The notes under the pieces: generated by a model
Databases searched by the model: none
Seen by the model: only the letters and a program-made list of their open reading frames with translations
Told to the model about the DNA's origin: nothing
Shown: positions 20,842 through 28,036 of the stretch, one piece after another
Layout of the letters: each line of letters opens with the position of its first letter
Position numbering within the stretch: position 1 is the first letter of the stretch
DNA from: Hydrogenimonas sp. SS33
GTDB lineage: Bacteria > Campylobacterota > Campylobacteria > Campylobacterales > Hydrogenimonadaceae
Reading direction: 5' to 3'
DNA: 64,000 bases
Assembly: GCF_040436365.1 (NCBI RefSeq)
Contig: NZ_AP026369.1
Span: forward strand, 931,501 to 995,500
Position numbers and translations under genes: made by a program

Positions 20842-21071
20842 TAAATATCCACACCGTCCCAGAACTCGTCGTAACTGAGATTGGTCTGGGCATTGTCGTC
20901 GGCGAGGCTCTTTTGGGCCAGCTGTTTCTGCACTTCGGCAAAGAAGGCGTCCAGCGCCTCTTCCGCCACCCGCTCTGGTTTCATCTTTAGTATCTGCGCC
21001 ATCACCTGCAGGGTTTCATAGGTTTCCGGGCGCAGCCTGAGGATTGGCTCTTCGCCCTCCGGACGCTCCAT
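20841..21071 (-). CDS. Small hypothetical protein after yebC (76 residues)
   Basis: Acidic, soluble, with an N-terminal stretch LRLRPETYETLQVMAQILKMKPERVAEEALDAF that resembles a ribbon-helix-helix or similar small DNA-binding fold; this is weak. AAAGGA precedes the ATG, and it follows yebC by 9 bases, so it is probably in that operon. The C-terminal DEFWDGVDI runs to a stop inside the heptamer repeat. Confidence 0.65.
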   Translation of the reverse strand: MERPEGEEPILRLRPETYETLQVMAQILKMKPERVAEEALDAFFAEVQKQLAQKSLADDNAQTNLSYDEFWDGVDI

Positions 21072-21080
21072 GCCGATCCT

Positions 21081-21821
21081 TTACGCCAGGTTGGTGTAGA
21101 CTGCCTGGACGTCGTCGTCATCCTCCAGCTTGTCGATGAGGGTGGCGACTTCGTCCATCTGCTCTTCACCAAGCTCCAGCGGCACGTTGGGCACCCGCTG
21201 CAGCGACGCTTTGGTCACTTCGATGCCCCGCTCCTCCAGGGCTTTGGCCAGCTCGCCGAATGAAGTGAAGTCGCCGTAGATGCGAACGATCTCTTTGTCC
21301 TCCCCGTTCTCCTGGGGCACTTTGTCCTCCTCCAGCTCTTCCAGGCCGTAATCGATGAGCTCCAGCTCCAACTCCTCCAGGTCGATGTCGTTGTGTTTGT
21401 CGAATTCGAAAACCGCCTTGCGGCTGAACATGAAATCGAGCGATCCGCTGGTAAGCAACTCCCCGCCGTTGCGGGAGAGTATCGCCCGCACATTGGCCAC
21501 GGTCCGGGTCCCGTTGTCCGTCGCACACTCAATGTACATCAGCGTCCCGTAGGGGCCTTTGGCTTCGTAGGCGATCTCTTTGATGTCGGCGGCATCTTTG
21601 TTGAAAGCCCGTTTGATCGCCGCTTCGATATTGTCCTTGGGCATATTCTGGGCTTTGGCGTTGGCGATGGCGGTGCGGAGTTTGGCGTTCATCTCCGGGT
21701 CGGGGCTTCCCCCCTCCTTCGCGGCAATGGTAATCATCCGTCCCAGTTTGGGGAAGATGCGTGACATCGCCCCCCATCGTTTCAGCTTCGCCGCTTTGCG
21801 GTATTCGAATGCGCGTCCCAT
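21081..21821 (-). CDS. YebC/PmpR-family protein
   Basis: 246 residues. The N-terminus [20 protein letters not shown] is close to the family signature, followed by [16 protein letters not shown] and [14 protein letters not shown]. The family acts as a transcription regulator or as a translation factor relieving proline stalls. The start at 21821 has AAGGAC upstream. Confidence 0.94.
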   Translation of the reverse strand: MGRAFEYRKAAKLKRWGAMSRIFPKLGRMITIAAKEGGSPDPEMNAKLRTAIANAKAQNMPKDNIEAAIKRAFNKDAADIKEIAYEAKGPYGTLMYIECATDNGTRTVANVRAILSRNGGELLTSGSLDFMFSRKAVFEFDKHNDIDLEELELELIDYGLEELEEDKVPQENGEDKEIVRIYGDFTSFGELAKALEERGIEVTKASLQRVPNVPLELGEEQMDEVATLIDKLEDDDDVQAVYTNLA

Positions 21822-21909
21822 AAGATTCAAGTCCTTCAGTTTTTCGGAATTATACCATTGGTTCAACAGAGGCATCGAAGTTTAAATAAGAGTAAATTAC
21901 TCCTATTTG

Positions 21910-21923
21910 TTGACATCGGTCAA
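21910..21923 (+). promoter_or_regulatory. FNR/DNR-type operator TTGAC-N4-GTCAA
   Basis: Perfect dyad TTGAC-ATCG-GTCAA. The promoter next to it has TTGACT at 21924-21929 and TATAAT at 21946-21951, placing the dyad centre near -41 of the expected start. It precedes the DUF2249-like gene at 21984. Confidence 0.65.
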
Positions 21924-21983
21924 TTGACTCTGTGAAAAAATAGTATATAATCCCACTATAAATTGACGAAAAAAGGGGAGAAA

Positions 21984-22331
21984 ATGGAAATTTTACCGTC
22001 AGATGCAGAGAAAGTGGAGGTTCCCGGCGCGACCGTGGACTTCTACAAATACACCAAAGACGGCATCACCTACTACCAGTTCGATACATCCCGCTGCGGG
22101 CCGCCGGAGCCGATGGTCAACGCCATGAGCGGCCTGAAGCTGATCGACGGGCCCGACAAGAAGCTGGTGATGATCAACCACAAAAAACCGATGGGCCTTC
22201 TGGACAAAATCGGCCAGAATTACGAGGTTGAAACGGAAAACCTGGAGGATGGGCGCGTCAAACTGATCTTCAGTTACAAAGAGGGGGCCAGCGAAAAAGC
22301 CAACCTCGACGACAGCGCCTGCCACGGATAA
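21984..22331 (+). CDS. DUF2249-like (TusA-like fold) protein
   Basis: 115 residues. The core follows the DUF2249 pattern: a Cys/Gly-Pro-Pro-Glu-Pro motif (RCGPPEPMVNAMSGLK), a short strand (KKLVMINHKKPMGLL) and a final strand (GRVKLIFSYKEG). The start at 21984 has AAGGGGAG upstream and a strong promoter with a dyad. Related domains are encoded at 24366 and 26768. The exact role in denitrifiers is unknown. Confidence 0.7.
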   Translation: MEILPSDAEKVEVPGATVDFYKYTKDGITYYQFDTSRCGPPEPMVNAMSGLKLIDGPDKKLVMINHKKPMGLLDKIGQNYEVETENLEDGRVKLIFSYKEGASEKANLDDSACHG

Positions 22332-22342
22332 TTTTTCCCGGA

Positions 22343-22387
22343 AAACGAAAAGTGTAACGTGGCTCAGTCACGAAACGCTTTTCGTTT
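22343..22387 (+). terminator. Hairpin after the DUF2249-like gene
   Basis: Inverted repeat AAACGAAAAG/CTTTTCGTTT (10 base pairs, 25-base loop), followed by AACAAC. It may end or process the short transcript before the membrane-protein gene. Confidence 0.45.
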
Positions 22388-22415
22388 AACAACTTTCTAT
22401 CACATTTCATCTGTT

Positions 22416-22436
22416 TACCGTTCACTGTTCACTAAA
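22416..22436. repeat. Heptamer tandem repeat (TACCGTT/CACTGTT)
   Basis: Three 7-base units, TACCGTT, CACTGTT and CACTAAA, just upstream of the membrane-protein gene at 22455. Same unit as at 20814 and 40920. Confidence 0.65.
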
Positions 22437-22454
22437 CACAACAGAAGGTTTTCA

Positions 22455-23705
22455 ATGTTCAACGTATCGCGTGAATTCGCACCGCCTTTTTCACTCATAG
22501 CGCCCTTTTTCGTATTGGGCAGCCTCTTCTATCTCGCCGCCGCGTTCCTGCTTCCGATGTTCGACACTTCCATCAGCCATTTCGACATTTCGCTGGTCGG
22601 ATGGGCCCACCTCTTCCTGCTGGGCTTTGTGATGATGATCATCTTCGGGGCGATGGCCCAGCTCGTTCCGGTGGTGCTGGAGGTGGGGCACTTCAGCGTC
22701 GATTTCTACTACCTCATCTGGCCTTTTCTGGGCCTTGGGACACTGCTGATGGTCGCGGGATTCTGGCTCTCGCCCACTATTTTGCCCTACGGCGGTTTTC
22801 TGGTGCTCATCGCCATGGTCATCTTCCTCGCCGATACGATCCTGACGCTTCGCAAAGTCGAGCGCGTCAGCCTGACCGTCAAGACGGTGGCGGTGACCAA
22901 CGCCTTTTTGCTGCTGGGGATTCTGGTCGGCTTCATGATGGCCCTGGGCATCGGCGTGGGGGTCGGCGTCGACATCACCAAATGGCTCCACGCCCATATC
23001 GTCCTGGTCCTGGGAGGCTACGTGACGCTCACGATCATGGGAATGAGTCTCATACTGCTTCCGATGTTCGGTCTCTCCCACGGCTTCGACGAGCGTCCCA
23101 TCAACCTCAGCTTCAAAATCATGACGGGCGGCGTCCTCTTCTACCTGCTGGCGACTATCGTCGACAGTGAAACCGCCAGGACCCTCGCCCTGTTGGTGAT
23201 GCTGGCCGCCCAGGTGCTCTACCTCTACCAGATCTGGCTCATCAACGAAACCCGGGCACGCAAAGAGTGGGACATCTGGTACAAGTCGATGGTTTTCGGG
23301 TATGCCTCCCTGGCGTTGGCGTTGGTGCTGGGCCTCTTCGCCGCCCTCGGAGCGCCCGAATCCATCGGCATCGCCGCCGCCTGGTTTCTGGTGATGGGAT
23401 TTTTCACTTTCCTCATCAACGGCCATCTCTACAAAATCGTGCCGTTTCTGGTCTGGTTCGAGCGTTACAGCCCGCTGGTGGGCAAACGAAAGGTGCCGAT
23501 GCTGGCCGACATGGTTCCGGTGAAGCTGGCGGACTACCAGTTCCTCTTCACCGCCGCCGGCGTGGCCATCGCCGGTTTCGGGCTGCTCTTCCAAAGCGAT
23601 ACCATGTTCAAAGCCGGCGCCGCATTCAACGCCACCGGTGCCGTTTTTCTGGTGGCGGGCGTCGTAAAGATGATCAACTTCGGAAAAGAGTTGAAAGAAA
23701 ATTAA
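22455..23705 (+). CDS. Polytopic membrane protein, heme-copper-oxidase/NnrS-like, paralogue 1
   Basis: 416 residues with about twelve membrane helices. Conserved-looking His residues sit in helix starts: H52 (AHLFLLGFVMMIIFGAMAQL), H179 and H181 (HAHIVLVLGGYVTLTIMG), and one in NGHLYKIVPFLVWF. This H-x-H pattern is seen in NnrS and in CcoN/NorB-like proteins, but I cannot place it firmly in either. A paralogue lies at 25510. The start at 22455 has AGAAGG upstream. A role in NO or respiratory metabolism is inferred from the neighbours. Confidence 0.75.
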   Translation: MFNVSREFAPPFSLIAPFFVLGSLFYLAAAFLLPMFDTSISHFDISLVGWAHLFLLGFVMMIIFGAMAQLVPVVLEVGHFSVDFYYLIWPFLGLGTLLMVAGFWLSPTILPYGGFLVLIAMVIFLADTILTLRKVERVSLTVKTVAVTNAFLLLGILVGFMMALGIGVGVGVDITKWLHAHIVLVLGGYVTLTIMGMSLILLPMFGLSHGFDERPINLSFKIMTGGVLFYLLATIVDSETARTLALLVMLAAQVLYLYQIWLINETRARKEWDIWYKSMVFGYASLALALVLGLFAALGAPESIGIAAAWFLVMGFFTFLINGHLYKIVPFLVWFERYSPLVGKRKVPMLADMVPVKLADYQFLFTAAGVAIAGFGLLFQSDTMFKAGAAFNATGAVFLVAGVVKMINFGKELKEN

Positions 23706-23723
23706 TTTCAAGGAGAGAATGAA

Positions 23724-24035
23724 ATGGCTGAAACCGTAACGAAAGAACAGGTCTATGATGCCATCCGAAAGGTGGTCGACCCGGAAGTGGGGTTCAATCT
23801 GGTGGAGATGGGACTCATCTACGATGTCATCATCGACGAGAACAACAATGTCAAAGTGGTCATGACCCTCTCCACACGCGGCTGCCCCCTGCACCAGATG
23901 CTGACACAGTGGGTCAAGGATGCGGTCAAAGAGGTTCCCGGCGTCAACGATGTGGACGTCGAAGTGGTCTGGGAGCCGGCATGGAACATCTCCATGGCGG
24001 AGGACAATGTCAAAAAAGCGCTGGGGGCCCTCTAA
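23724..24035 (+). CDS. DUF59/MIP18-family metal-sulfur cluster assembly protein
   Basis: 103 residues, full-length MIP18 fold: VVDPEVGFNLVEMGLIYDV, then LSTRGCPLHQMLTQWV with the conserved Cys, then VEVVWEPAW. Family members help deliver Fe-S clusters. AAGGAGAG precedes the ATG. It is 18 bases after the membrane-protein gene and likely serves a protein of the same group. Confidence 0.9.
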   Translation: MAETVTKEQVYDAIRKVVDPEVGFNLVEMGLIYDVIIDENNNVKVVMTLSTRGCPLHQMLTQWVKDAVKEVPGVNDVDVEVVWEPAWNISMAEDNVKKALGAL

Positions 24036-24332
24036 GTGGAAGAGAAACCGGGCGCCAAAGAGGCTTGGATGCACGAACTGCGCCATCTCTACGGTGCGGG
24101 CATCCTCCTTTTCTACTACGCCAAGTGGCCCATCCTCATCGGATGGCCCGTCATGCGTTTCGTCCTCGACTACAAGGACAACTGGATCATCGACGCCCTC
24201 TGGCTCTGGTGCCTCATCCTCGTCGTCAAGGATTTCTACGTTCTTATTATCAAGAAAGAGCGTTACTGCACCGCCAAGGGCTGCAGACCCGAAGCGAAAG
24301 AGAAGGAAGAGAAGCCCTCTTCCGACATCTGA
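24036..24332 (+). CDS. Small membrane protein with C-terminal Cys pair
   Basis: 98 residues. Two hydrophobic segments at about 22-42 and 52-72, and a polar tail with CTAKGC near residue 80. It would start at GTG directly after the DUF59 stop; an ATG at 24069 is an alternative. No family is recognised. It is part of the plus-strand group 22455-24878. Confidence 0.65.
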   Translation: MEEKPGAKEAWMHELRHLYGAGILLFYYAKWPILIGWPVMRFVLDYKDNWIIDALWLWCLILVVKDFYVLIIKKERYCTAKGCRPEAKEKEEKPSSDI

Positions 24333-24365
24333 ATCCGGAGAACCGAACTGCAAGGAGCCAAAGAG

Positions 24366-24878
24366 ATGGAGATCACCCCAAAAACGAAAGTGAACGACCT
24401 GCTGAACGCCTACCCCCGACTGGAAGCGTTCCTGATGCAGCTCAACCCCAAATACAAAAAACTGAAAAACCCGGTTCTGCGCCGGACCGTGGCCAAAATC
24501 GCCACCCTGACCCAGGTCGCCAAAATCGGCGGCTACGAGCCGCTGGAACTGGTCAACAGACTGCGTAAAGAGGTGGGACAGCCGCCGCTGGGGGAGAGTG
24601 GAGAAAAAACGGAGGAGAGCGTGAACGAGGAAGCGCCCGCCTGGATAGACAAGGAACCCGGCGTCGTCGTCGACGCCAACAAACTTTTGGATGAGGAGAA
24701 AAACCCCCTCGCGGAAGTGACCAAAATGTTAAAAGGGCTGCAAAGCGGTGAGATCATCCTCATCGAAAGCGATTTTCTTCCCTCCCCCCTCATCGACACC
24801 TTCAAAGAGCAGGGGCACGACGTCTACGCGAAAGAGGCGGACAAAAACCGCTTCTTTACCTACATTCGCAAAAAGTGA
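24366..24878 (+). CDS. DUF1858 protein with a C-terminal DUF2249-like domain
   Basis: 170 residues. The N-terminal DUF1858 domain (about 1-65) reads VNDLLNAYPRLEAFLMQLNP and then LRRTVAKIATLTQVAKIGG. The linker is acidic. The C-terminal part (about 105-170, SGEIILIESDFLPSPLIDTF) resembles DUF2249. AAGGAG lies upstream of the ATG. Hybrid cluster and di-iron proteins often accompany DUF1858 domains, but no function is proved. Confidence 0.8.
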   Translation: MEITPKTKVNDLLNAYPRLEAFLMQLNPKYKKLKNPVLRRTVAKIATLTQVAKIGGYEPLELVNRLRKEVGQPPLGESGEKTEESVNEEAPAWIDKEPGVVVDANKLLDEEKNPLAEVTKMLKGLQSGEIILIESDFLPSPLIDTFKEQGHDVYAKEADKNRFFTYIRKK

Positions 24879-24887
24879 CCGTGTTCG

Positions 24888-24906
24888 GCTCCCGAACATC
24901 GGGAGC
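24888..24906. terminator. Bidirectional terminator between convergent groups
   Basis: Stem GCTCCCG/CGGGAGC (7 base pairs, 5-base loop) followed by ATTTTC. It separates the plus-strand group ending at 24878 from the minus-strand group ending at 24911. Confidence 0.7.
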
Positions 24907-24910
24907 ATTT

Positions 24911-25513
24911 TCATGAAACGGTGACGATCTCCTTCCAGAGCTCTTTCTCCGTCAGGATGCGCCGGACGCGGGCCTGCCAGAGTTCACCGAAGCGCTTTTT
25001 CTCCTCTTCGTTTGCCGCGCCCTGCATGATCTTTTGCATCAGAGGACCCATCTCCGGGCGGCCGGGGACGATGGAGGGGTCGTAGCTCATCTCGACATGC
25101 TCGGCATTGTCCAGCCGTGTCAGCCGCACTTCGGCACCCAGCTCCGCACCGAAGACGAGGCGGTTGTTACGGGCGAATTTGCCCCCGAGCCCTTTGAAGC
25201 CACCCTCGTTGCCCGCACCGGTAACCAGGCCGATGCAGCTGCCGATAACCCCGGCCACTCCCTCGTCCAGGGCTTCCCTTATCTCCACTTTGACATTGCC
25301 CCGTACCGGCAGTTCACTGCCGTAGAGTCTCTGCAACCCGATACGGGTCATCAGCCATGCACCGGCGACGGTGGGGCAGGAGTGGCCCGCCAGTTTGACC
25401 ATGTCGAGATAGTGGTAGGCGATTTTCCCCTCCTCCACGGCGCCGAGAATGTCGGCCAGGGGGTCGTAGGTGACGATGGGTTCGACGGTATCGAAAAAAG
25501 CGGGATAGATCAT
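24911..25513 (-). CDS. FmdE-like domain protein
   Basis: 200 residues. The stretch LAGHSCPTVAGAWLMT resembles the GHxCP motif of FmdE-type (formylmethanofuran dehydrogenase subunit E-like) domains, and GVIGSCIGLVTGAG gives a second Cys. It may bind a metal. The start overlaps the stop of the membrane-protein gene by ATGA. The functional assignment is weak. Confidence 0.65.
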   Translation of the reverse strand: MIYPAFFDTVEPIVTYDPLADILGAVEEGKIAYHYLDMVKLAGHSCPTVAGAWLMTRIGLQRLYGSELPVRGNVKVEIREALDEGVAGVIGSCIGLVTGAGNEGGFKGLGGKFARNNRLVFGAELGAEVRLTRLDNAEHVEMSYDPSIVPGRPEMGPLMQKIMQGAANEEEKKRFGELWQARVRRILTEKELWKEIVTVS

Positions 25514-26775
25514 TTGAGGATTCCTTTATCTTTGAGTCTGAAATAGATGCGCGCGGCACCCAGAAGGTTGAAGCCATAGAGCAGCGATTCGGCGAAAAAG
25601 AGCAGCGCCGCGGCTTTAAAGAGCGGCGGCAGCAAAACCGCCGCGGCGAGGGCGATGCCGACGGCCCAGTGGAGCCACAGGTGGGGACGCATCATTCTCG
25701 CGGCGATGATATCCCCCATCATCGGCGTCTCGAGCACCCCTTTGGCATTGAGGTGGAACCAGACCAGAAAGGGGATGATTTTGTAGCTCATGGCAAAAAC
25801 GACGCTCAGCACCACGTATCCGAAAAGATAGGCGGCCAGGGCGAAGCCGGGTGCCCATCCGCCGAGGTTTTGCAAGAACCAGAAGAGGACCGCCAGGGAG
25901 AGGGCCGCCATACCGGTACGCCACAATTGCACCGTCACGTCGGCCACGGGCCGTTTGCGCTGCCTGAGCCGCTTGAGAGTGATACCCGCGAATACCGCCA
26001 GCAGCAGCGCCAGGAGGGCGTCGAGCCATCCCGCCCACGCCGGCCTGAAGAGTTCCAGGGGTACATCCGCCACCAGTATGGCCATGATCGCCGACGGAAA
26101 CCACCGACGCACGTTGTTCGGATAGGGGGGCGTGACATAGAACATTTCGATCACCTGGAAGGCGACCGCCATGATCAAGACGACAATCCACCCGAAAAGC
26201 ATGAAATGCATATGGACATTGCGCAGATCCTGCGGCACGATGCCCAGATTCACCCCCATGAAAGTGAGCGTTACGGCAACGGCGAAAAGCAGTCCCATCC
26301 CCAGCGCCGTCAACGCCACGATCATCCCGATAACGGAAGGGGTCTTGTTCTCGACCTTCAGCAGCTTGAAAAGCATCATCAGCACAACGAACCCCAGGGA
26401 ACCCAGGAGCAGTGCCAGCGCGGGATGGAAGAGCCCGGGAACCTGGAAGTAGAGGCCGCCGGCAAGCATGAGCACCCCCAGCCCCATCAGGGCGTGGATC
26501 CAGCGGGCATGAAACATCGGGGCTTTGATGGCCGCCCCGGCGATGACCGGAAGCATCTGAAAGAGCGCACCCACCATCGCCATGCCGACCATGCCGAGCA
26601 GTACCAGATGCACGAGAGCCGCCGTCGTCGGCGCATCCCACACTGTCATCGTCTGCGCATCAGCCAAGCCGAGCGCCCCGGCCGCCAGCAGGCCGAAGAG
26701 GGGAATGGTGAGAAAAAAGCGTAGCACGGCCCCGAAGGGCGGGGCCTGGTCGAGTGAGAGCCCCCGGTTAAACAT
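25510..26775 (-). CDS. Polytopic membrane protein, heme-copper-oxidase/NnrS-like, paralogue 2
   Basis: 421 residues with about twelve membrane helices. It shares layout and motifs with the protein at 22455: H56 in VHLVLLGMVGMAMVGALFQM, H188/H190 in NVHMHFMLFGWIVVLIMAVA, and YKIIPFLVWFHLNAKG against YKIVPFLVWFERYSP. The start overlaps the DUF2249 gene by 8 bases. Function unknown; a heme or metal site built by these His residues is plausible. Confidence 0.75.
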   Translation of the reverse strand: MFNRGLSLDQAPPFGAVLRFFLTIPLFGLLAAGALGLADAQTMTVWDAPTTAALVHLVLLGMVGMAMVGALFQMLPVIAGAAIKAPMFHARWIHALMGLGVLMLAGGLYFQVPGLFHPALALLLGSLGFVVLMMLFKLLKVENKTPSVIGMIVALTALGMGLLFAVAVTLTFMGVNLGIVPQDLRNVHMHFMLFGWIVVLIMAVAFQVIEMFYVTPPYPNNVRRWFPSAIMAILVADVPLELFRPAWAGWLDALLALLLAVFAGITLKRLRQRKRPVADVTVQLWRTGMAALSLAVLFWFLQNLGGWAPGFALAAYLFGYVVLSVVFAMSYKIIPFLVWFHLNAKGVLETPMMGDIIAARMMRPHLWLHWAVGIALAAAVLLPPLFKAAALLFFAESLLYGFNLLGAARIYFRLKDKGILK

Positions 26776-27022
26776 GGCACGCCTTGCAAAGAGAGGCCAG
26801 ATCTACCGTGGGGCTTTTGGTGAAGTAGACGTGCCACTCCCCCTCCCCGGCTTCACACACTTCGTACCGAATGCCGAACCGCTCGGCGATCATCAGCAGC
26901 GGCTGGGGAAGGCGGTGGATCGTCAGGTGGAAAATATCCTCCCCGTCCATCCATTTGAAGACATCCATCGACCTCTCCAGCGGTTCGGGATGGTTGAGGC
27001 CTCTGGCATCAAGTTCGATCAC
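26768..27022 (-). CDS. DUF2249 protein
   Basis: 84 residues, single DUF2249 domain: ELDARGLNHPEPLERSM, FHLTIHRLPQPLLMIAERFG, WHVYF. It ends CKACHV, a Cys pair that could bind a metal or heme. It lies 10 bases after the hemerythrin gene and overlaps the membrane-protein gene by 8. Confidence 0.85.
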   Translation of the reverse strand: MIELDARGLNHPEPLERSMDVFKWMDGEDIFHLTIHRLPQPLLMIAERFGIRYEVCEAGEGEWHVYFTKSPTVDLASLCKACHV

Positions 27023-27032
27023 GCCAAAACCC

Positions 27033-27464
27033 TCAATGGTTCTTCATCTTCTCGACCAGCTCTTTCGCCTGCTCCGCAAGCACCTGGTCGCACATGGCGT
27101 AGAGCATCTGCTCCTCTTTCATATTGTGCTGCTGCAGAAGAATCATCAACGTGTCGGCCACAGAGAAGAAGGCGTCTTTGTCCTGCTTGTCGAGGGCGTC
27201 TTTCATCTGCTCCAGCAGCCCGCGGACCTGGTTATGCTCGTAGCGCATCACCTGGGTCGGCCCTTCGGTGCTGAGTGTCGCCGCTTCGAAGGCGGGAAAG
27301 AGCACCTCCTCTTCCCGGTCGAAGTGTTTGAGAGTATCGACCATGAAATTTTCGAAGGCGCTGAATGCCGCGCCGAAATCGCCGCCGTTGACCGCCTGCT
27401 CCACTTTGGCGAACTCGTCGTCGCACATCCGGTGTTCGTCACGCATATGGTTCGAAATTTCCAT
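27033..27464 (-). CDS. Hemerythrin HHE-domain protein
   Basis: 143 residues. Four-helix bundle with HMRDEHRMCDDEF (first His/Asp), HFDREEEVLFPAFE (His and Glu), RYEHNQVRGLL and LQQHNMKEEQMLY: the ligand set of a di-iron HHE domain. Such proteins repair Fe-S clusters or bind O2 or NO. It follows a tiny membrane-protein gene and leads the DUF2249 and membrane-protein genes. Confidence 0.9.
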   Translation of the reverse strand: MEISNHMRDEHRMCDDEFAKVEQAVNGGDFGAAFSAFENFMVDTLKHFDREEEVLFPAFEAATLSTEGPTQVMRYEHNQVRGLLEQMKDALDKQDKDAFFSVADTLMILLQQHNMKEEQMLYAMCDQVLAEQAKELVEKMKNH

Positions 27465-27467
27465 CTC

Positions 27468-27545
27468 TCAATCCTTGAACATAAAAATGATTTTGCCCAT
27501 CAAAAGGGCTGTCAGAGCCAAAAAGGACACCAGAATCCAGTCCAT
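27468..27545 (-). CDS. Single-helix membrane peptide (25 residues)
   Basis: Almost the whole peptide is one membrane helix (MDWILVSFLALTALLMGKI). The start at 27545 has AAGGA 7-8 bases upstream, and its stop is 3 bases before the hemerythrin start, so it is the first gene of that operon. It is like the small subunits that stabilise membrane oxidases, but no family is recognised. Confidence 0.5.
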   Translation of the reverse strand: MDWILVSFLALTALLMGKIIFMFKD

Positions 27546-27572
27546 TGTCGACATCCTTGCAGAAGGTAGCCG

Positions 27573-27614
27573 ATTGTACAAAAAAAATGGTTTCACTCGG
27601 TTGATACGTATCAA
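27573..27614 (-). promoter_or_regulatory. FNR/DNR-type operator and promoter of the hemerythrin operon
   Basis: Perfect 14-base palindrome TTGATACGTATCAA at 27601-27614. On the minus strand a -10 box TACAAT is at 27578-27573, so the dyad centre is near -41 of the expected start: the class II activator position. Confidence 0.8.
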
Positions 27615-27642
27615 CTTTTTGGCCGATACCAAATCAATCATA

Positions 27643-27670
27643 ACAGAGGTTACGCAAAAAGCGTAATGTC
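27643..27670 (+). repeat. ACTGATGTTACGCA element, copy G (fragment, 28 bases)
   Basis: ACAGAGGTTACGC followed by AAAAAGCGTAATGTC matches the left end of copy A and nothing beyond it. It is a remnant or solo end. Confidence 0.6.
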
Positions 27671-27824
27671 GGCACACATGTCACAACTGCGTCACGTGTG
27701 TCGCGGGAATGACCTTTACGTGACATTTTCGTGAGCGCTTTTTTTATGGCCCTCCCAGCCGATTCGTTCTATCATTTTCCTGTCCGAAAACCATTCGGGC
27801 CCTACTCCGAAACAGCTTGCACCG

Positions 27825-27874
27825 AAGGGCAGGGGCCGAAGCCTTTCCCTCCCCGGGCTTCGGCCCCTGCCCTT
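27825..27874. other. Strong 19-base-pair hairpin upstream of nrdD
   Basis: Perfect inverted repeat: left arm 27825-27843 (AAGGGCAGGGGCCGAAGCC), right arm 27856-27874, 12-base loop, then TGATTCT. The surrounding 27680-27890 has no gene. It may be a terminator of a non-coding RNA or a leader hairpin of nrdD. Confidence 0.6.
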
Positions 27875-27895
27875 TGATTCTCCGAAAAGTTATGA

Positions 27896-28020
27896 ACTGA
27901 TGTTACGCAAAAGGCGTAACGTCCTCTCGAAATCTACGATTTCGTAGCTTTAGGGGGGTGCAGGAGACGGCCAGTCCCCGCCAAAGCTTGGGCTTTGCTC
28001 AAGCTTTGCGTAACATCAGT
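27896..28020 (+). mobile_element. ACTGATGTTACGCA element, copy B (125 bases, best example)
   Basis: Perfect 16-base terminal inverted repeats (ACTGATGTTACGCAAA at the left; its complement at the right end). It is flanked by the direct repeat TATGA (27891-27895 and 28021-28025). The interior has a short palindrome GTTACGC-AAAAG-GCGTAAC near the left end and a six-G run near the middle. It ends 16 bases before the nrdD start. No gene. Confidence 0.92.
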
Positions 28021-28036
28021 TATGAAAAGAGACGAC

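Noticed and set aside
22491-24353. 620-codon frame antisense to the membrane-protein and DUF59 genes
   Set aside because: Composition is rich in His, Asp and Gln as expected for an antisense of hydrophobic helices; no start signal.
27896-28020. Simple terminator rather than a mobile element
   Set aside because: Long perfect terminal repeats, conserved interior in several copies, and 5-base duplications fit transposition better, although a secondary terminator role is possible.
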